64,000 nt of DNA from Nevskiales bacterium (GCA_011526045.1 WYBE01000049.1:124001-188000), one strand, 5' to 3'; shown: positions 1 through 9,137, numbered from the stretch's first letter. Notes: generated from the letters alone by a model not told the origin. Numbers and translations are program-made.

Positions 1-1
1 C

Positions 2-2614
2 ACGTCGGCATTGTGTGCCTGGGCCGGGCAGCTGGAGTTTCCCCGCCCGGAAGTTCAGGAAATTCACCTGTGGCAATCGCTGTGCGGGGCGCTTCTGACC
101 GCAAGCGGTGAAGATTGGCGACGCAGAGTGGATGTACGACTCGGCTTTCCGCCGCGGAGTCCCGAGAAGGCACGCATGGAGGAGGTTCTGGAGCGCTGCT
201 CCGGGCGCAGCGGCTTGCTGGACGCCCTCACCGAGGTGTTGCGTCTACCAGCCACCGCTTATACCGATGAACAATGGGCGGTGCTGCAGGCTCTCCTGGC
301 GGTACTGAAGCTGGCGGCTGCGGAACTCAAGCTGGTGTTCGCGGCACGTGGCGAAACCGATTTCGCCGAAGTCGCAGCCGACGCCTTGGGCGCTTTGGGG
401 AATACAACCGGGCCGACGGAACTCGGCCTGGCACTCGACCACCGCGTCACACATATCCTTGTGGATGAGTTTCAGGATACGTCGGTTTCACAGTTCCAGT
501 TGCTGCAACAACTTACCGCAGGGTGGGTGCGCGGTGACGGGCGCACGATCTTCCTGGTTGGCGACCCGATGCAGTCCATTTACCGATTCAGGGAAGCCGA
601 GGTCGGGCTTTTCATGCAAGCGCGGGATCACGGTATCGGTGACCTGCGACCGGTTTTTTTGCAACTGGCGGCGAACTTCCGCTGCGATCCGGGGGTCGTC
701 GCCTGGGTGAACCGCGTGTTCGATCGCATACTCCCGTCGCACGACGATCCGGACTCTGGCAGTGTCCGGTTTGCGCCGAGCCTGGCCACGCGCGCTACCG
801 CGAATGACGAGTCGGCCGGAGTGATGGTGCACTGGCTGCCGGCAGCACGCGATGCGCCGGAAGCGGACTCCGTCGTCGATATCGTGGAAAGGACCCTGGC
901 CCGATGGCCGTCGGAGGATATCTGCATCCTGGTTCGGAGCAGGGCACACGCGCGACGCATCATTGCGAGGTTGCGATGCACTGGCGTGGCGTTCATCGCT
1001 CCGGAAATTGAAGATCTCGAGCAATCGAGCGTCGCGCAGGACCTGCTGGCACTGACCAGGGCGCTGTTGCACCCGGCTGACCGCCTCGCCTGGATCGGCG
1101 TTCTGCGTGCGCCATGGTGCGGCCTGTCTCTGCGGGATCTCGATGAGCTGCTCGGTGACGACCGCTCACCGTCTGTGCCCGGAATTCTCTGCGATGCCGG
1201 GCGAGATTGGAGTCGTCTCAGCCCGGTGGGACGGACCGCGCTGGAACGCCTGCGCCCGGTCATCGAACGCGCCGATGAACTGCGTGGTCGCTGCTCGTTG
1301 CGAGATCTTGTCGAAGGAGCCTGGCTGGATCTGGCGGGGGCGGCGACCATCAGGGACGCCGCAGAGATGGAGTCGGCCGAATCGTTCCTGCGGATCCTCG
1401 AGTCCGCGGATACCGGTGGCGACTGCCGCGATGTGCTGGCCCTCAGCCGGCAGATGAAACGACACCGGGGTTCGCTCGGCAGCGGGTATCCCGGCGTGCA
1501 GGTGATGACCATGCACAAGGCAAAGGGCCTGGAGTTCGATACCGTGATACTGCCGGGCCTCGCGCACGCGACGCGCAATGACGATCCGCCGCTGCTCGCC
1601 TGGCAGGATGTGATCTCCGAGGGCGGGGTTCCGGCCACCGTTCTCGCGCCAATCCCGGCGACCGGCGCAGACGACGATCCGTTGTATCGGTACCTGTTGA
1701 GAATCGAGCGTCGCAAGCAGGCAGCGGAAACAGCCCGGCTGCTCTATGTCGCCTGCACTCGGGCACGCAAGCGCCTGCACCTCGTGGCCGGGGTCCAGGC
1801 CGTGCCGGACGATGGGGGCAGGGAACTCCGAATCCGGAAGCCCGCTGGCGGCTCCCTGCTGGAGCGGCTCTGGCCGGTATTGGCGGATGAAGCGAACAGC
1901 CAGACGATCGTGCCTGCGGCAAATCGGGACCCGGGTGAGGAATCGCGAATCTGGATTCAGCCGCCGTTGCGCCGTCTGCCCGCCGACTGGCGCTTTCCGA
2001 CGGTACCTGCCGGTCTGGCGGGTATCCGGGCCTCGTCACAACCGGAATCAGCCGGCGTTGACTATCACTGGGCCAGCAACTGGGCGATGTGCGCCGGTTC
2101 CGTGGTGCATAGGTGGCTCAAATACATGGCAGAGCAGGGCGTTGAGCAGTACGACGGCGTGACGGTTGAACATCTTCGCCCGGTGTTCCGCTCCCAGCTG
2201 AGGAGTCTCGGCACAGCCTCTGACGCACTCCAGCGTGCTACAGACCGTGTAGTCGAGGCGCTCAGCGGAGCGCTCGACGACGAGCGGGGCCGTTGGCTGC
2301 TCTCGGCAGGGCACGCCCGGGCGGAATGCGAACTGGCGGTGACAATCTGCGATGGGTCGCAGTTCATAAATCTCGTGATCGATCGGACGTTCGTCGACCA
2401 GGACGGGACCCGATGGCTGATCGAGTTCAAGACAAGTTCTCACGAGGGCGGCGATCTCGGTGCCTTTCTACGGGCTGAGGTGACCCGGCACCGCGAACAG
2501 CTGGAGCGGTATCGCGAGGCGCTGGCGGCAATCTGGGATGAGCCGATCAGGTCGGCGTTGTACTTCCCCGTGCTTCGGCAACTGATTGAGGTTCAGCCCG
2601 AAGCCGGGCGCTGA
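2..2614 (+). CDS. RecB/AddA-like UvrD-family helicase with C-terminal nuclease (5' partial)
   Basis: This is the 3' part of a double-strand-break repair helicase-nuclease of the UvrD/RecB/AddA superfamily. The frame is open to the left edge, so the Walker A region lies outside the window. The Walker B motif DEFQDT is coded near base 464, followed by GDPMQSIYRFREAE (motif III/IV region), and TMHKAKGLEFD (motif V) is near base 1508. The C-terminus carries a PD-(D/E)XK-type nuclease signature: an Asp in VIDRTF and then IEFKTSSHEGG around 2375-2450. The layout matches AddA/RecB subunits that unwind and resect DNA ends; an addB-like partner would be expected upstream, outside the window. It converges on gspN with only 7 bases between. 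The family call is firm; AddA versus RecB is not resolved. Confidence 0.85.
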   Translation, partial: TSALCAWAGQLEFPRPEVQEIHLWQSLCGALLTASGEDWRRRVDVRLGFPPRSPEKARMEEVLERCSGRSGLLDALTEVLRLPATAYTDEQWAVLQALLAVLKLAAAELKLVFAARGETDFAEVAADALGALGNTTGPTELGLALDHRVTHILVDEFQDTSVSQFQLLQQLTAGWVRGDGRTIFLVGDPMQSIYRFREAEVGLFMQARDHGIGDLRPVFLQLAANFRCDPGVVAWVNRVFDRILPSHDDPDSGSVRFAPSLATRATANDESAGVMVHWLPAARDAPEADSVVDIVERTLARWPSEDICILVRSRAHARRIIARLRCTGVAFIAPEIEDLEQSSVAQDLLALTRALLHPADRLAWIGVLRAPWCGLSLRDLDELLGDDRSPSVPGILCDAGRDWSRLSPVGRTALERLRPVIERADELRGRCSLRDLVEGAWLDLAGAATIRDAAEMESAESFLRILESADTGGDCRDVLALSRQMKRHRGSLGSGYPGVQVMTMHKAKGLEFDTVILPGLAHATRNDDPPLLAWQDVISEGGVPATVLAPIPATGADDDPLYRYLLRIERRKQAAETARLLYVACTRARKRLHLVAGVQAVPDDGGRELRIRKPAGGSLLERLWPVLADEANSQTIVPAANRDPGEESRIWIQPPLRRLPADWRFPTVPAGLAGIRASSQPESAGVDYHWASNWAMCAGSVVHRWLKYMAEQGVEQYDGVTVEHLRPVFRSQLRSLGTASDALQRATDRVVEALSGALDDERGRWLLSAGHARAECELAVTICDGSQFINLVIDRTFVDQDGTRWLIEFKTSSHEGGDLGAFLRAEVTRHREQLERYREALAAIWDEPIRSALYFPVLRQLIEVQPEAGR

Positions 2615-2621
2615 GGATGCC

Positions 2622-3395
2622 TCACAGTGACCCCGAGAATGACAGTTCGGTACTGCCGTCGCTCCCTCTCGGGCCGAGTACACCAAGGGCGCTGACTACC
2701 GCGGGCGGCGCTCCGGGCCGGCTCCTGGCGCGACCCGAAAATGTGAATGAGCCGGGTGGCTGAAGGACCAGGCGCCCGTCAACCTCCACTGGGCCGCCGA
2801 TATCCGCGATAGTCGCCTCGATCGGGGCGTTGTCTTCAACCGGATCAGCATCGACTTTTGCCTCGAATGCGGCCAGTGCCGGTTCGATCGTGCTGTCGCC
2901 AGGAGGACCCAGCGCGACATCGTGCACAGTGACGGTAGCGACGACTCGTGACGGCCAGGCGTCGCGCATCTCGAAGCTCTCGAACTGAATATCGGCGCGG
3001 CCGTCCAATGCAGCAAGTGCCGGCAACAGAGTCTGGAGGTTCCTGATACGTCCCTGATAGCGGCACGCGCTGCACGCAATCGATCCCGTGATTGCAACGG
3101 CGAGGTTCCCTTCGGCGACACCGTCACCGAGCGACGTGCGGACCGTGGCGGCCAGCTGGCCACGCAACAGGGCAATCGGGGACAACTTCCAGCTCGTCTC
3201 ACCGAGGCGGGCGCCGCCAATCGCGATGCTGTGCGCAGAGCCCCGCCAGATGGTGCCCGCAGTGCCGCTGAATCCTGCGGCGTCCGGCGCGAACCAGCCC
3301 ACGGCCACGGAGGCTGGAATTCCGGCCACCAAAGTGACGATAAAGACGATCAGGCCGATAGCGGCCAATCGGGCACCCGGCCGCATGCCAGTCAA
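2622..3395 (-). CDS. gspN: Type II secretion system protein GspN
   Basis: A 257-residue protein with one N-terminal membrane segment (about residues 10-35, LAAIGLIVFIVTLVAGIPAS) and a periplasmic remainder. Near the start is the GspN-like pattern of a Trp-rich stretch, GFSGTAGTIWRGSAHSI, then a W-x-L-x-P-x-x-L segment (SWKLSPIALLRGQLAA). A CSACRY Cys pair occurs near residue 90. GspN is an accessory inner-membrane T2SS component found in only some systems. It is the last gene of the gsp operon, and its start overlaps the end of gspM by 4 bases, so the two are probably translationally coupled. Sequence conservation in this family is low; the call rests on both the pattern and the position. Confidence 0.8.
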   Translation of the reverse strand: MTGMRPGARLAAIGLIVFIVTLVAGIPASVAVGWFAPDAAGFSGTAGTIWRGSAHSIAIGGARLGETSWKLSPIALLRGQLAATVRTSLGDGVAEGNLAVAITGSIACSACRYQGRIRNLQTLLPALAALDGRADIQFESFEMRDAWPSRVVATVTVHDVALGPPGDSTIEPALAAFEAKVDADPVEDNAPIEATIADIGGPVEVDGRLVLQPPGSFTFSGRARSRPGAPPAVVSALGVLGPRGSDGSTELSFSGSL

Positions 3396-3889
3396 CCGGC
3401 GCCCGTCCGGGCCAGCTGGAGGGAGGCGTTCACGCGACCGGTGGCTGCTGCAGGATCGGCGCTCAGCGATGTCACCCCGACCCCATGGCCGGCCTGCATT
3501 TCGACCAGCCAGCCAACCAGGTCGTCAAAGGGAACATTCTCAAACCGCAGCCGAATGCTCGCCGGACCGTCCGGCTCGTTGCGCTTGAGGTAGCCGCCCA
3601 GCCCGCGCCCGCGCAATGTGCGATCGATCAGCACGACCAAAGACTCCCCGTTCGAACGGTCGGCGGAAACCGTGCCGGCGCCCACCGTTCCGAAACGGGC
3701 GGCAACGCGCTCAATATCCCCGAGAACCGACTGTTTGTCGGTGAGCTGCTCGCTGAGCCGGCGCTGGCTGGCCGAAATGGGGCGCAGCACGCCCACGGTG
3801 AGGAGGGCGATGCATGCCAGGGCTCCGGCCAGCGCCACCAGCAGCTTCTCCCGCGGCGCAAGTGCCTCGAACCATTGTGCAATCGCCAT
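3392..3889 (-). CDS. gspM: Type II secretion system protein GspM
   Basis: A 165-residue bitopic inner-membrane protein of the T2SS platform. The N-terminus is short and cytoplasmic (WFEALAPREKLLVALAG), followed by one transmembrane helix at about residues 18-38. Next comes a coiled periplasmic stretch and a small ferredoxin-like domain. The APREK/R pattern just before the membrane helix is typical of GspM. GspM pairs with GspL to hold the assembly ATPase GspE at the membrane. The gene follows gspL after 3 bases and overlaps gspN by 4. Confidence 0.85.
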   Translation of the reverse strand: MAIAQWFEALAPREKLLVALAGALACIALLTVGVLRPISASQRRLSEQLTDKQSVLGDIERVAARFGTVGAGTVSADRSNGESLVVLIDRTLRGRGLGGYLKRNEPDGPASIRLRFENVPFDDLVGWLVEMQAGHGVGVTSLSADPAAATGRVNASLQLARTGAG

Positions 3890-3892
3890 TCG

Positions 3893-5152
3893 TCAGCCTC
3901 CGGGCCGCGAGATCTGCAACCGGCCGACGACCTCGCTGCCCGAGGCATTCGCCGACTGGATCTCGGCCTTCAGACCACCCGCTGCAGTAATCGCCTGCTG
4001 AATTCGATCGAGAACCTCAACCGTGGGAGCCCGCACGCGCAACTCGACTGTACCCGCACGATAACTGATTGCCTCAATGCGACTGTCGCCCCCGCTTTTC
4101 ATCGCACGGGCCACCACGTCGAGCGCATCGAGGAACTCGTGCGATGCGCCGGTTTCCCGGTCGCCAAGCTGGCGAAGGCGGCTCGACAACTGCGCCCTGG
4201 CATCCTGGATCGGGCCCGCGTCCGGAAACACGTAGTGAAAGGCCTTGTCGACCACGGCGTCGAGCGCGCCGACCTGCTGCCGAAGCCGGCTGATCCCTGC
4301 GAGCTGCTGTGCGGTTGCTACAGCCGTGAGCAAGACCAGGAGTCCCGCCGCCAGACGCCAGGCAGGCCAGTAAGAGGAGAAAGCGGAGCGTTCGGCGTAA
4401 TCGCCCTGGAGCAGGTTGATCCCCGGTGCCGTCACGATCTGGGCCGCCAGGCGCGGCAATGCGCCATCGCTCAGGCTGCGCAGGTCAACGGACTCAAGCT
4501 GCGATCGCAGGCGCTCGAAAACCTCTCCGTGGTGGTCAAGCATCTCCGGCGTTGCGTACACGACGAGATGGAGCGGGCCGTGGCCTTCGGCATCCGTGGT
4601 GGACCGGCGGGCGATCCAGGCACCGAGTATGGTCTCCCATGCATCGGGATCCATGGCAGTAATGCCGCCGTCCGGGTCGGACAGAATTGCGCCGCGATCC
4701 TCCAGCAGCAGCGTCATCGTGTTTGGCGTACAGCCGATCGCATCAGCATCGCCGTACAGGCGATCCGCCCGCAGCCCGGCGCCAGCCAGCCGCTGCACCC
4801 AGGCATCCATCGCCTCACGACGCACTACCGCGACCGCAACCTTGCCACTCTCCAGGCGCGGGCCAGCCGCAAAATGCAGCGTATCGACATCGTCGGCCAC
4901 CTGTTCCTCGAGCGCGTACGGCAGTGCCTGGAGCAGCCGGGCGCCACTCCTGACCGGCGCCTCGGCTGTCATGCGCACGACGTCCAGCGAGGGAACGAGC
5001 ACGATGAGCTGCCGCCCCTCGGCAGCATGCTTTGCTTCCTCCGGCGAGCCGCATGCCGACTTGCCGAGGAGTGCGCCCGTCTGGTCTACGGCGACCCAGC
5101 TGGCCGCGTGGTCCGGCTGGGTGCCCAGTCGCAGGACAAGGAACTCAGCCAT
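3893..5152 (-). CDS. gspL: Type II secretion system protein GspL
   Basis: A 419-residue bitopic protein. The cytoplasmic part (about 1-250) is the actin/ASKHA-like domain that recruits GspE. A transmembrane helix lies near residues 265-285 (WRLAAGLLVLLTAVATAQQL), and a periplasmic ferredoxin-like domain with coiled-coil character follows. The start at 5152 (MAEFLVLRLG) is chosen because the frame's upstream extension would run deep into gspK and homologues begin with this short beta strand. It overlaps the end of gspK by 8 bases. Confidence 0.87.
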   Translation of the reverse strand: MAEFLVLRLGTQPDHAASWVAVDQTGALLGKSACGSPEEAKHAAEGRQLIVLVPSLDVVRMTAEAPVRSGARLLQALPYALEEQVADDVDTLHFAAGPRLESGKVAVAVVRREAMDAWVQRLAGAGLRADRLYGDADAIGCTPNTMTLLLEDRGAILSDPDGGITAMDPDAWETILGAWIARRSTTDAEGHGPLHLVVYATPEMLDHHGEVFERLRSQLESVDLRSLSDGALPRLAAQIVTAPGINLLQGDYAERSAFSSYWPAWRLAAGLLVLLTAVATAQQLAGISRLRQQVGALDAVVDKAFHYVFPDAGPIQDARAQLSSRLRQLGDRETGASHEFLDALDVVARAMKSGGDSRIEAISYRAGTVELRVRAPTVEVLDRIQQAITAAGGLKAEIQSANASGSEVVGRLQISRPGG

Positions 5153-6146
5153 TCTGGTCGGCGGCCTCCGTATCTTTTGCCGGCGTCTCCGAGCGATCGC
5201 CAGGCGGGACGATTTCGACTGCATCAAAGCTTCTGAGACGCACGGCGACGCCCAGTCCCGCCCGTTCAAGGAGACTGTACATGGCGAGTTGGTGACTGCC
5301 AATGACGATCGTCCCCTGCAGCCCGAAGTAGCTGCTCGTCACACCGAGATAAGGCTGCATGGCGGCGTCGATATACTCCTGGAAGAATGTCAGATCTTCA
5401 AACGGCTCGTTGCCCCGGTCTGTGACCCACTGCTCGACATTGGACAGGCTGACATTGTCGCCAAGCGATTGAAGAACGGCGGGTGTTGCCGTGTTGACAT
5501 TGATGGTGGTGGGTTTTGCGCCAACCGGCAGGGCCGCGAGATTGGGCGCGAGAATCTCGAATACCTCGCGTTCGACCCCACGCACCGCCCGCAATTCGGA
5601 CACGCTGGTGAACCAGAAGTTGGCGGCGCGGTAGGGTGGGTCGAGACCCGTGTAGGCATCATCCTCGGCACCACTGAACTCGGCGGTCGTATCAGGATCT
5701 ATCCAGTCCACGACGGCGTCCGCCAGCGCGGGGTCGAGATCGAGAGCCGCCAGCAGTCGCTGAAACTGCTGATACACCAGGTCGTCCCGCGAACCGTCCT
5801 GTCGAACGAGGTTGTTGAGGTTGAAGCGACCCTGGAGATCGACGAGACCGCCCGTCATTCCACCCTGGTCCAGATTGAACGCCGTGGGTCTCGCCCAGTC
5901 TTCGCCGAGCCAGTCCACTGGTTCAGCCGTGGAGCGCTCCAGATCCTCGCGCAGCACTTTCGCAGCCAGCGCCTCCGCACCCAGGGCGAACTGATGCGCC
6001 TGTTCCCAGGCGATGAGTCCCTCGGTGCGCCGCAGATCGAGGTTCGTCTGCCATGCGAGCTCGACCGCGAGGACCGCGGCGATTGTAACGACCAGCATGG
6101 CGGTGATGGCTGCGATTCCCTTCTGGTGGTTGCGCGTCGTTCGCAT
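5145..6146 (-). CDS. gspK: Type II secretion minor pseudopilin GspK
   Basis: A 333-residue pseudopilin, much larger than the other pseudopilins, as expected for GspK because of its inserted alpha domain. The N-terminus MRTTRNHQKGIAAITAML has the prepilin peptidase site after QKG. It lacks the Glu at mature position 5, a known GspK trait that fits its place at the pilus tip. The start at 6146 gives a normal short basic leader; the longer upstream frame is not leader-like and overlaps gspJ. GspK caps the GspI-GspJ-GspK tip complex. It lies 5 bases after gspJ in the operon. Confidence 0.9.
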   Translation of the reverse strand: MRTTRNHQKGIAAITAMLVVTIAAVLAVELAWQTNLDLRRTEGLIAWEQAHQFALGAEALAAKVLREDLERSTAEPVDWLGEDWARPTAFNLDQGGMTGGLVDLQGRFNLNNLVRQDGSRDDLVYQQFQRLLAALDLDPALADAVVDWIDPDTTAEFSGAEDDAYTGLDPPYRAANFWFTSVSELRAVRGVEREVFEILAPNLAALPVGAKPTTINVNTATPAVLQSLGDNVSLSNVEQWVTDRGNEPFEDLTFFQEYIDAAMQPYLGVTSSYFGLQGTIVIGSHQLAMYSLLERAGLGVAVRLRSFDAVEIVPPGDRSETPAKDTEAADQNG

Positions 6147-6151
6147 GGCAC

Positions 6152-6781
6152 CTATCCCGCCACCTCGAGTGTGCGCACGATTTCGCCCCAATCCGCCAGT
6201 TCGATGGTGATCGAAACCCCGCGGGGAAGCTGTCCGTCGGCGAGACCGGCTGCTCCCGGAGGCCATGAGCTCTGCACTTCGCCCTGACTGTCGAGGTACT
6301 CGACGCGAAACTCGGTAACTCCGTCCAGCAGTGTTTCGCGCCGGGGCTCGTTGCTCAGCGTTACGTCCATTGCGGTCCAGTACTCGCGCACTATGGCTTC
6401 ATCCTCGAGCCGGTACCGCACGCGTTGCAGTGTTCCTCGCGGTTGTCTCCAGAAAGGATTACGCCAGCCATCGCGACTCAGGCAGACCATTCCTTCCGGC
6501 CGGCACTCCGCCATCAGTGGAGGCTCGGATTCGGTTCCCAGCGGGTCGCGCACGATGCGCGGGTTGAGTTGCGTGAAATCGCCCGAGATGATTCGCACGG
6601 CGTGCTGAACCTGTTGCAGCCGTTGCAACTGGCGGCGGGAAATCTCCTGTTGCCCCAGCACGGCGTTGAGCCCCCCCAGTGCCATTACACCGATGATGCC
6701 GAAAATGGCCATGGCGACCAGCAACTCAAGCAGCGTGAAGCCGCGTATGCCGTCCTTCGCGGCGCCGCTGCGACAAATCAC
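6152..6781 (-). CDS. gspJ: Type II secretion minor pseudopilin GspJ
   Basis: A 209-residue pseudopilin with the type IV prepilin signature GIRGFTLLELLVAMAIFG: cleavage falls before Phe and Glu is at mature position 5. The hydrophobic helix continues to about residue 40 and a beta-rich globular domain follows. The leader (about 14 residues) is slightly long but basic. GspJ forms the tip complex with GspI and GspK. It overlaps gspI by 4 bases. Confidence 0.9.
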   Translation of the reverse strand: MICRSGAAKDGIRGFTLLELLVAMAIFGIIGVMALGGLNAVLGQQEISRRQLQRLQQVQHAVRIISGDFTQLNPRIVRDPLGTESEPPLMAECRPEGMVCLSRDGWRNPFWRQPRGTLQRVRYRLEDEAIVREYWTAMDVTLSNEPRRETLLDGVTEFRVEYLDSQGEVQSSWPPGAAGLADGQLPRGVSITIELADWGEIVRTLEVAG

Positions 6782-7290
6782 TTTCGCGCTTCCTCAGGGC
6801 TGTTCGCGCTGGGAGGCGGCGCCGGGTTTTCGCCGCTGATTCCGGCGGCTGCATCCTTCGGGACTGCCACCGGCCAGCCCGTTCCCGGGCCCGCCGCGCC
6901 GGACCCGGCTGGGGTCTCCATAAAGAAGCCGGTAGCCCTGGCAACGGGTCGCTCCGGGTCGCTCGCAAATGCGACCGAAACATCCGCCCGCCTCATGTTC
7001 GTCACGGCGGTCTCCGAGAAAGCGACTTCGTAGCGCCAGCGGGTCCTGGCCATTTCGATTTCGTCAGACTCGGTGCCGGAGCCCGGGAATTGCCCACTCA
7101 ACCGCCGTTCCGTCAGGACGTTCATGGCGACCCAGTTGGCCACCGTCTTGTCCCGCAGTCGGGCTGCAGCGAGCGCCGACTGGTTGAGCTGGCCGAATAC
7201 GGCGATGAGGCCGAACGCAATGATCGCGAGTGCGATCAGCACCTCGATCAGCGTGAACCCCCGGGCGGTGTCACCGGGATCAACGTTCAT
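6778..7290 (-). CDS. gspI: Type II secretion minor pseudopilin GspI
   Basis: A 170-residue pseudopilin. The leader MNVDPGDTARG precedes FTLIEVLIALAIIAFG, with Glu at mature position 5. The segment NWVAMNVLTERRL is characteristic of GspI. The last 40 or so residues are Pro/Ala/Gly rich and extend beyond the usual 120-130 residue length, so this GspI carries a disordered tail. It overlaps gspH by 11 bases and gspJ by 4. Confidence 0.9.
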   Translation of the reverse strand: MNVDPGDTARGFTLIEVLIALAIIAFGLIAVFGQLNQSALAAARLRDKTVANWVAMNVLTERRLSGQFPGSGTESDEIEMARTRWRYEVAFSETAVTNMRRADVSVAFASDPERPVARATGFFMETPAGSGAAGPGTGWPVAVPKDAAAGISGENPAPPPSANSPEEARK

Positions 7291-7849
7291 TCCGGATCAA
7301 CTCCGCCGTGCCGCTCTCTGTCACCCGCAGGGTGGCGCCACGGGCGCCAACCGATTGTTGCAGTCGCAGCTGGAATGGCGTGAACTCCCCGCTGGAAAGA
7401 ATGAGCACCTGCGGCTCTCGTGGGTCTGGCACCGAACCGTCCTGGCGGTCGCCCGCCCGCTGGGGCGGCTTGTCGGGGGGAATCATTTCGTCAAGGCGTA
7501 CGATCCGGCCCTCGATTTCGAGGTCCACCAGCGCCTCCGGTGGAAAACGGCGAGGGGAAAAAGGCTCACTACCCTTGCCGAAGGGCGACCAGCGATTGGA
7601 CGCGATGTCGTAGGTGCTGAACTCGTATTCCTGCGAATAGAAAGTTACGCCAAACTCCCGGCCCTGCAGCACCGCTTCCTCGCCTGCCAGATGCAGCAGG
7701 TCCGCAATCCGCTGAAGTTCCCTGTCGGCAGTCCGGTCACTGGTCGCTACTCCGACGGACAGGGTCGCCATTGCGGCGACGATGCCAATGATGAACATCA
7801 CCACCAGCAACTCCAGCAAGGTGAATCCAGAGTCGAGAAATCGCTTCAC
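7280..7849 (-). CDS. gspH: Type II secretion minor pseudopilin GspH
   Basis: A 189-residue pseudopilin starting MKRFLDSGFTLLELLVVMF, with a short basic leader cleaved before Phe and Glu at mature position 5. The rest matches GspH in length and in the ELQRIADLLHLAGEEAVLQGR helix, which is typical of GspH/FimT N-domains. GspH is thought to sit between the tip complex and the GspG shaft. It follows gspG after about 50 bases. Confidence 0.9.
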   Translation of the reverse strand: MKRFLDSGFTLLELLVVMFIIGIVAAMATLSVGVATSDRTADRELQRIADLLHLAGEEAVLQGREFGVTFYSQEYEFSTYDIASNRWSPFGKGSEPFSPRRFPPEALVDLEIEGRIVRLDEMIPPDKPPQRAGDRQDGSVPDPREPQVLILSSGEFTPFQLRLQQSVGARGATLRVTESGTAELIRNER

Positions 7850-7901
7850 CGTCGCATCCCGAATCCCTGAACGCGAGCAGCATCGGGGAGCCGGCTGCGG
7901 G

Positions 7902-8348
7902 CTACTCCTTCTCCCAGTTGCCTATGTCGGCGTCGACCCCTTCGCCTCCCTCAACGCCATCGCGTCCCAGCGTGTACAGGTCGATCTCACCCCGACTGCC
8001 AGGATACAGATACAGGTATGGTCGGTCCCATGGATCCTTCGGCACACGATCCAGATATCCTCCTTCGGGCCACGGCACCCCGGGATCGTTCGGCGGCGTC
8101 GTCAGAGCGGCCAGCCCCTCTTCGGTGCTCGGATATCGAAAGCGATCGAGCCGATAGAGTTTCAGCGCGCTCTCGATAGCCCGTAAGTCCTGCTTGACCT
8201 TGGTAACCTGGGCCTCGTCGATCCGGCTGATGACGTTTGGCGCAATCAGCGCGGCGAGAATGCCGAGGATGACCACCACCACCATGATCTCGATCAGGGT
8301 AAAGCCACGCGCCATACGCGACGTATGCCGGAATCGTCGAAAGGTCAT
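7902..8348 (-). CDS. gspG: Type II secretion major pseudopilin GspG
   Basis: A 148-residue major pseudopilin. It has RGFTLIEIMVVVVILGILAA at the prepilin site and the very conserved GspG core, including RYPSTEEGLAAL, PWGxx-like DPWDRPYLYLYPG and a C-terminal acidic calcium-site region with GVDADIGNW. The start at 8348 (MTFRRFRHTSR) gives a 15-residue leader; an internal ATG 33 bases later would give a 4-residue leader and cannot be excluded. It is the first gene of the operon gspGHIJKLMN. gspC, D, E and F are not in the window. Confidence 0.93.
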   Translation of the reverse strand: MTFRRFRHTSRMARGFTLIEIMVVVVILGILAALIAPNVISRIDEAQVTKVKQDLRAIESALKLYRLDRFRYPSTEEGLAALTTPPNDPGVPWPEGGYLDRVPKDPWDRPYLYLYPGSRGEIDLYTLGRDGVEGGEGVDADIGNWEKE

Positions 8349-8471
8349 TTGCCAATCCGCCTTGTCAGGCACACCCGATGACGCCGGGACGCCAAGATCA
8401 ACTGAACAGACCACGACGGCGCGCTGTCGCACGACGTGTCGATGCTGAAGAAATCCGCCACAACGCCGGGC

Positions 8472-8480
8472 ATTATAGCA
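8472..8480 (-). promoter_or_regulatory. Extended -10 promoter element for the gsp operon
   Basis: On the minus strand the bases read TGC-TATAAT, a perfect extended -10 for sigma-70. Transcription would start near 8465, about 117 bases before gspG. No good -35 is seen, which an extended -10 can tolerate. The element sits just before the divergent rhombosortase start at 8483. Confidence 0.45.
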
Positions 8481-8482
8481 AT

Positions 8483-9091
8483 ATGCCGTCTGCCACCGTT
8501 CGCCAGCCTTATTCAATGCGACCCATTGCACAGGTCGTGGTGGGCTCCATGCTCGTGATGGCGGTCCTGCAGGCTATGCCCGAGACGTTTCGCGTTGCCT
8601 TGCGATACGACCGGGCCGGAATCGCGGCAGGGGAGTACTGGCGTATTCTTAGCGGCCACTTCGTGCACCTGAGCTGGCGACACCTCGTACTTAATCTGAC
8701 CGGCCTCGGTTTGGGCGCGTGGTTGTTCGGGCCGGACCGCAGTCCGCTGCAATGGCTGCTGGCAACCCTGGTCTCGGCGCTGGCCTGCGGCCTCGGGCTT
8801 TGGTGGTTCAGCCCCGACGTGGGTTGGTGTGTCGGTCTTTCCGGCGTCCTCCACGGCCTGATGATCGTTGGTTTCGGTGGCTGGACTATTGGTGGCGACA
8901 GGCGCGCCTGGGCTTTTCTCGGGGTAGTTCTGGCCAAACTCTGGTGGGAACAGGCGGGTGGCGATATGCCCTGGGCGAACACAATGGCCGGAGGTCGCGT
9001 CGTGACTGATGCCCATCTGTGGGGCGCCGCCGGCGGCGCCCTGTTTCTTGGCGTCGAGACCGCGTGGCGCCATTTTCGGGCATGGGTATAA
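8483..9091 (+). CDS. rrtA: Rhombosortase (rhomboid-family intramembrane serine protease)
   Basis: A 202-residue polytopic membrane protein with about six hydrophobic segments. It carries the rhomboid catalytic Ser in GLSGVLHG (Ser120, with His124 in the rhombosortase-type GxSGxxHG) and a catalytic His in DAHLWGAAGG (His178). The HLVLNLTGLGLG segment near residue 68 is the usual rhomboid loop. The GLSGxxHG form and small size mark the rhombosortase subfamily, which cleaves GlyGly-CTERM tails on proteins bound for the T2SS. The start at 8483 is chosen because upstream residues are charged and not conserved-looking. It is divergent from gspG and just before fabG; a GlyGly-CTERM protein is encoded at 34198. 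Confidence 0.85.
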   Translation: MPSATVRQPYSMRPIAQVVVGSMLVMAVLQAMPETFRVALRYDRAGIAAGEYWRILSGHFVHLSWRHLVLNLTGLGLGAWLFGPDRSPLQWLLATLVSALACGLGLWWFSPDVGWCVGLSGVLHGLMIVGFGGWTIGGDRRAWAFLGVVLAKLWWEQAGGDMPWANTMAGGRVVTDAHLWGAAGGALFLGVETAWRHFRAWV

Positions 9092-9092
9092 T
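9087..9092 (+). promoter_or_regulatory. Candidate -10 box upstream of fabG
   Basis: A perfect TATAAT overlaps the stop codon of the rhombosortase gene. A start near 9099 would give fabG a leader of about 40 bases. The -35 region is poor. Confidence 0.35.
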
Positions 9093-9137
9093 TCGCGGCG
9101 CTGCATTGCGACGGGCAACCTGGGGATCCGGCCGCGT

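Noticed and set aside
3485-6287. Long plus-strand frames opposite gspK, gspL and gspM (583 and 623 codons)
   Set aside because: They are mirror frames caused by high GC; they show no family motifs, while the minus strand encodes clear T2SS proteins.
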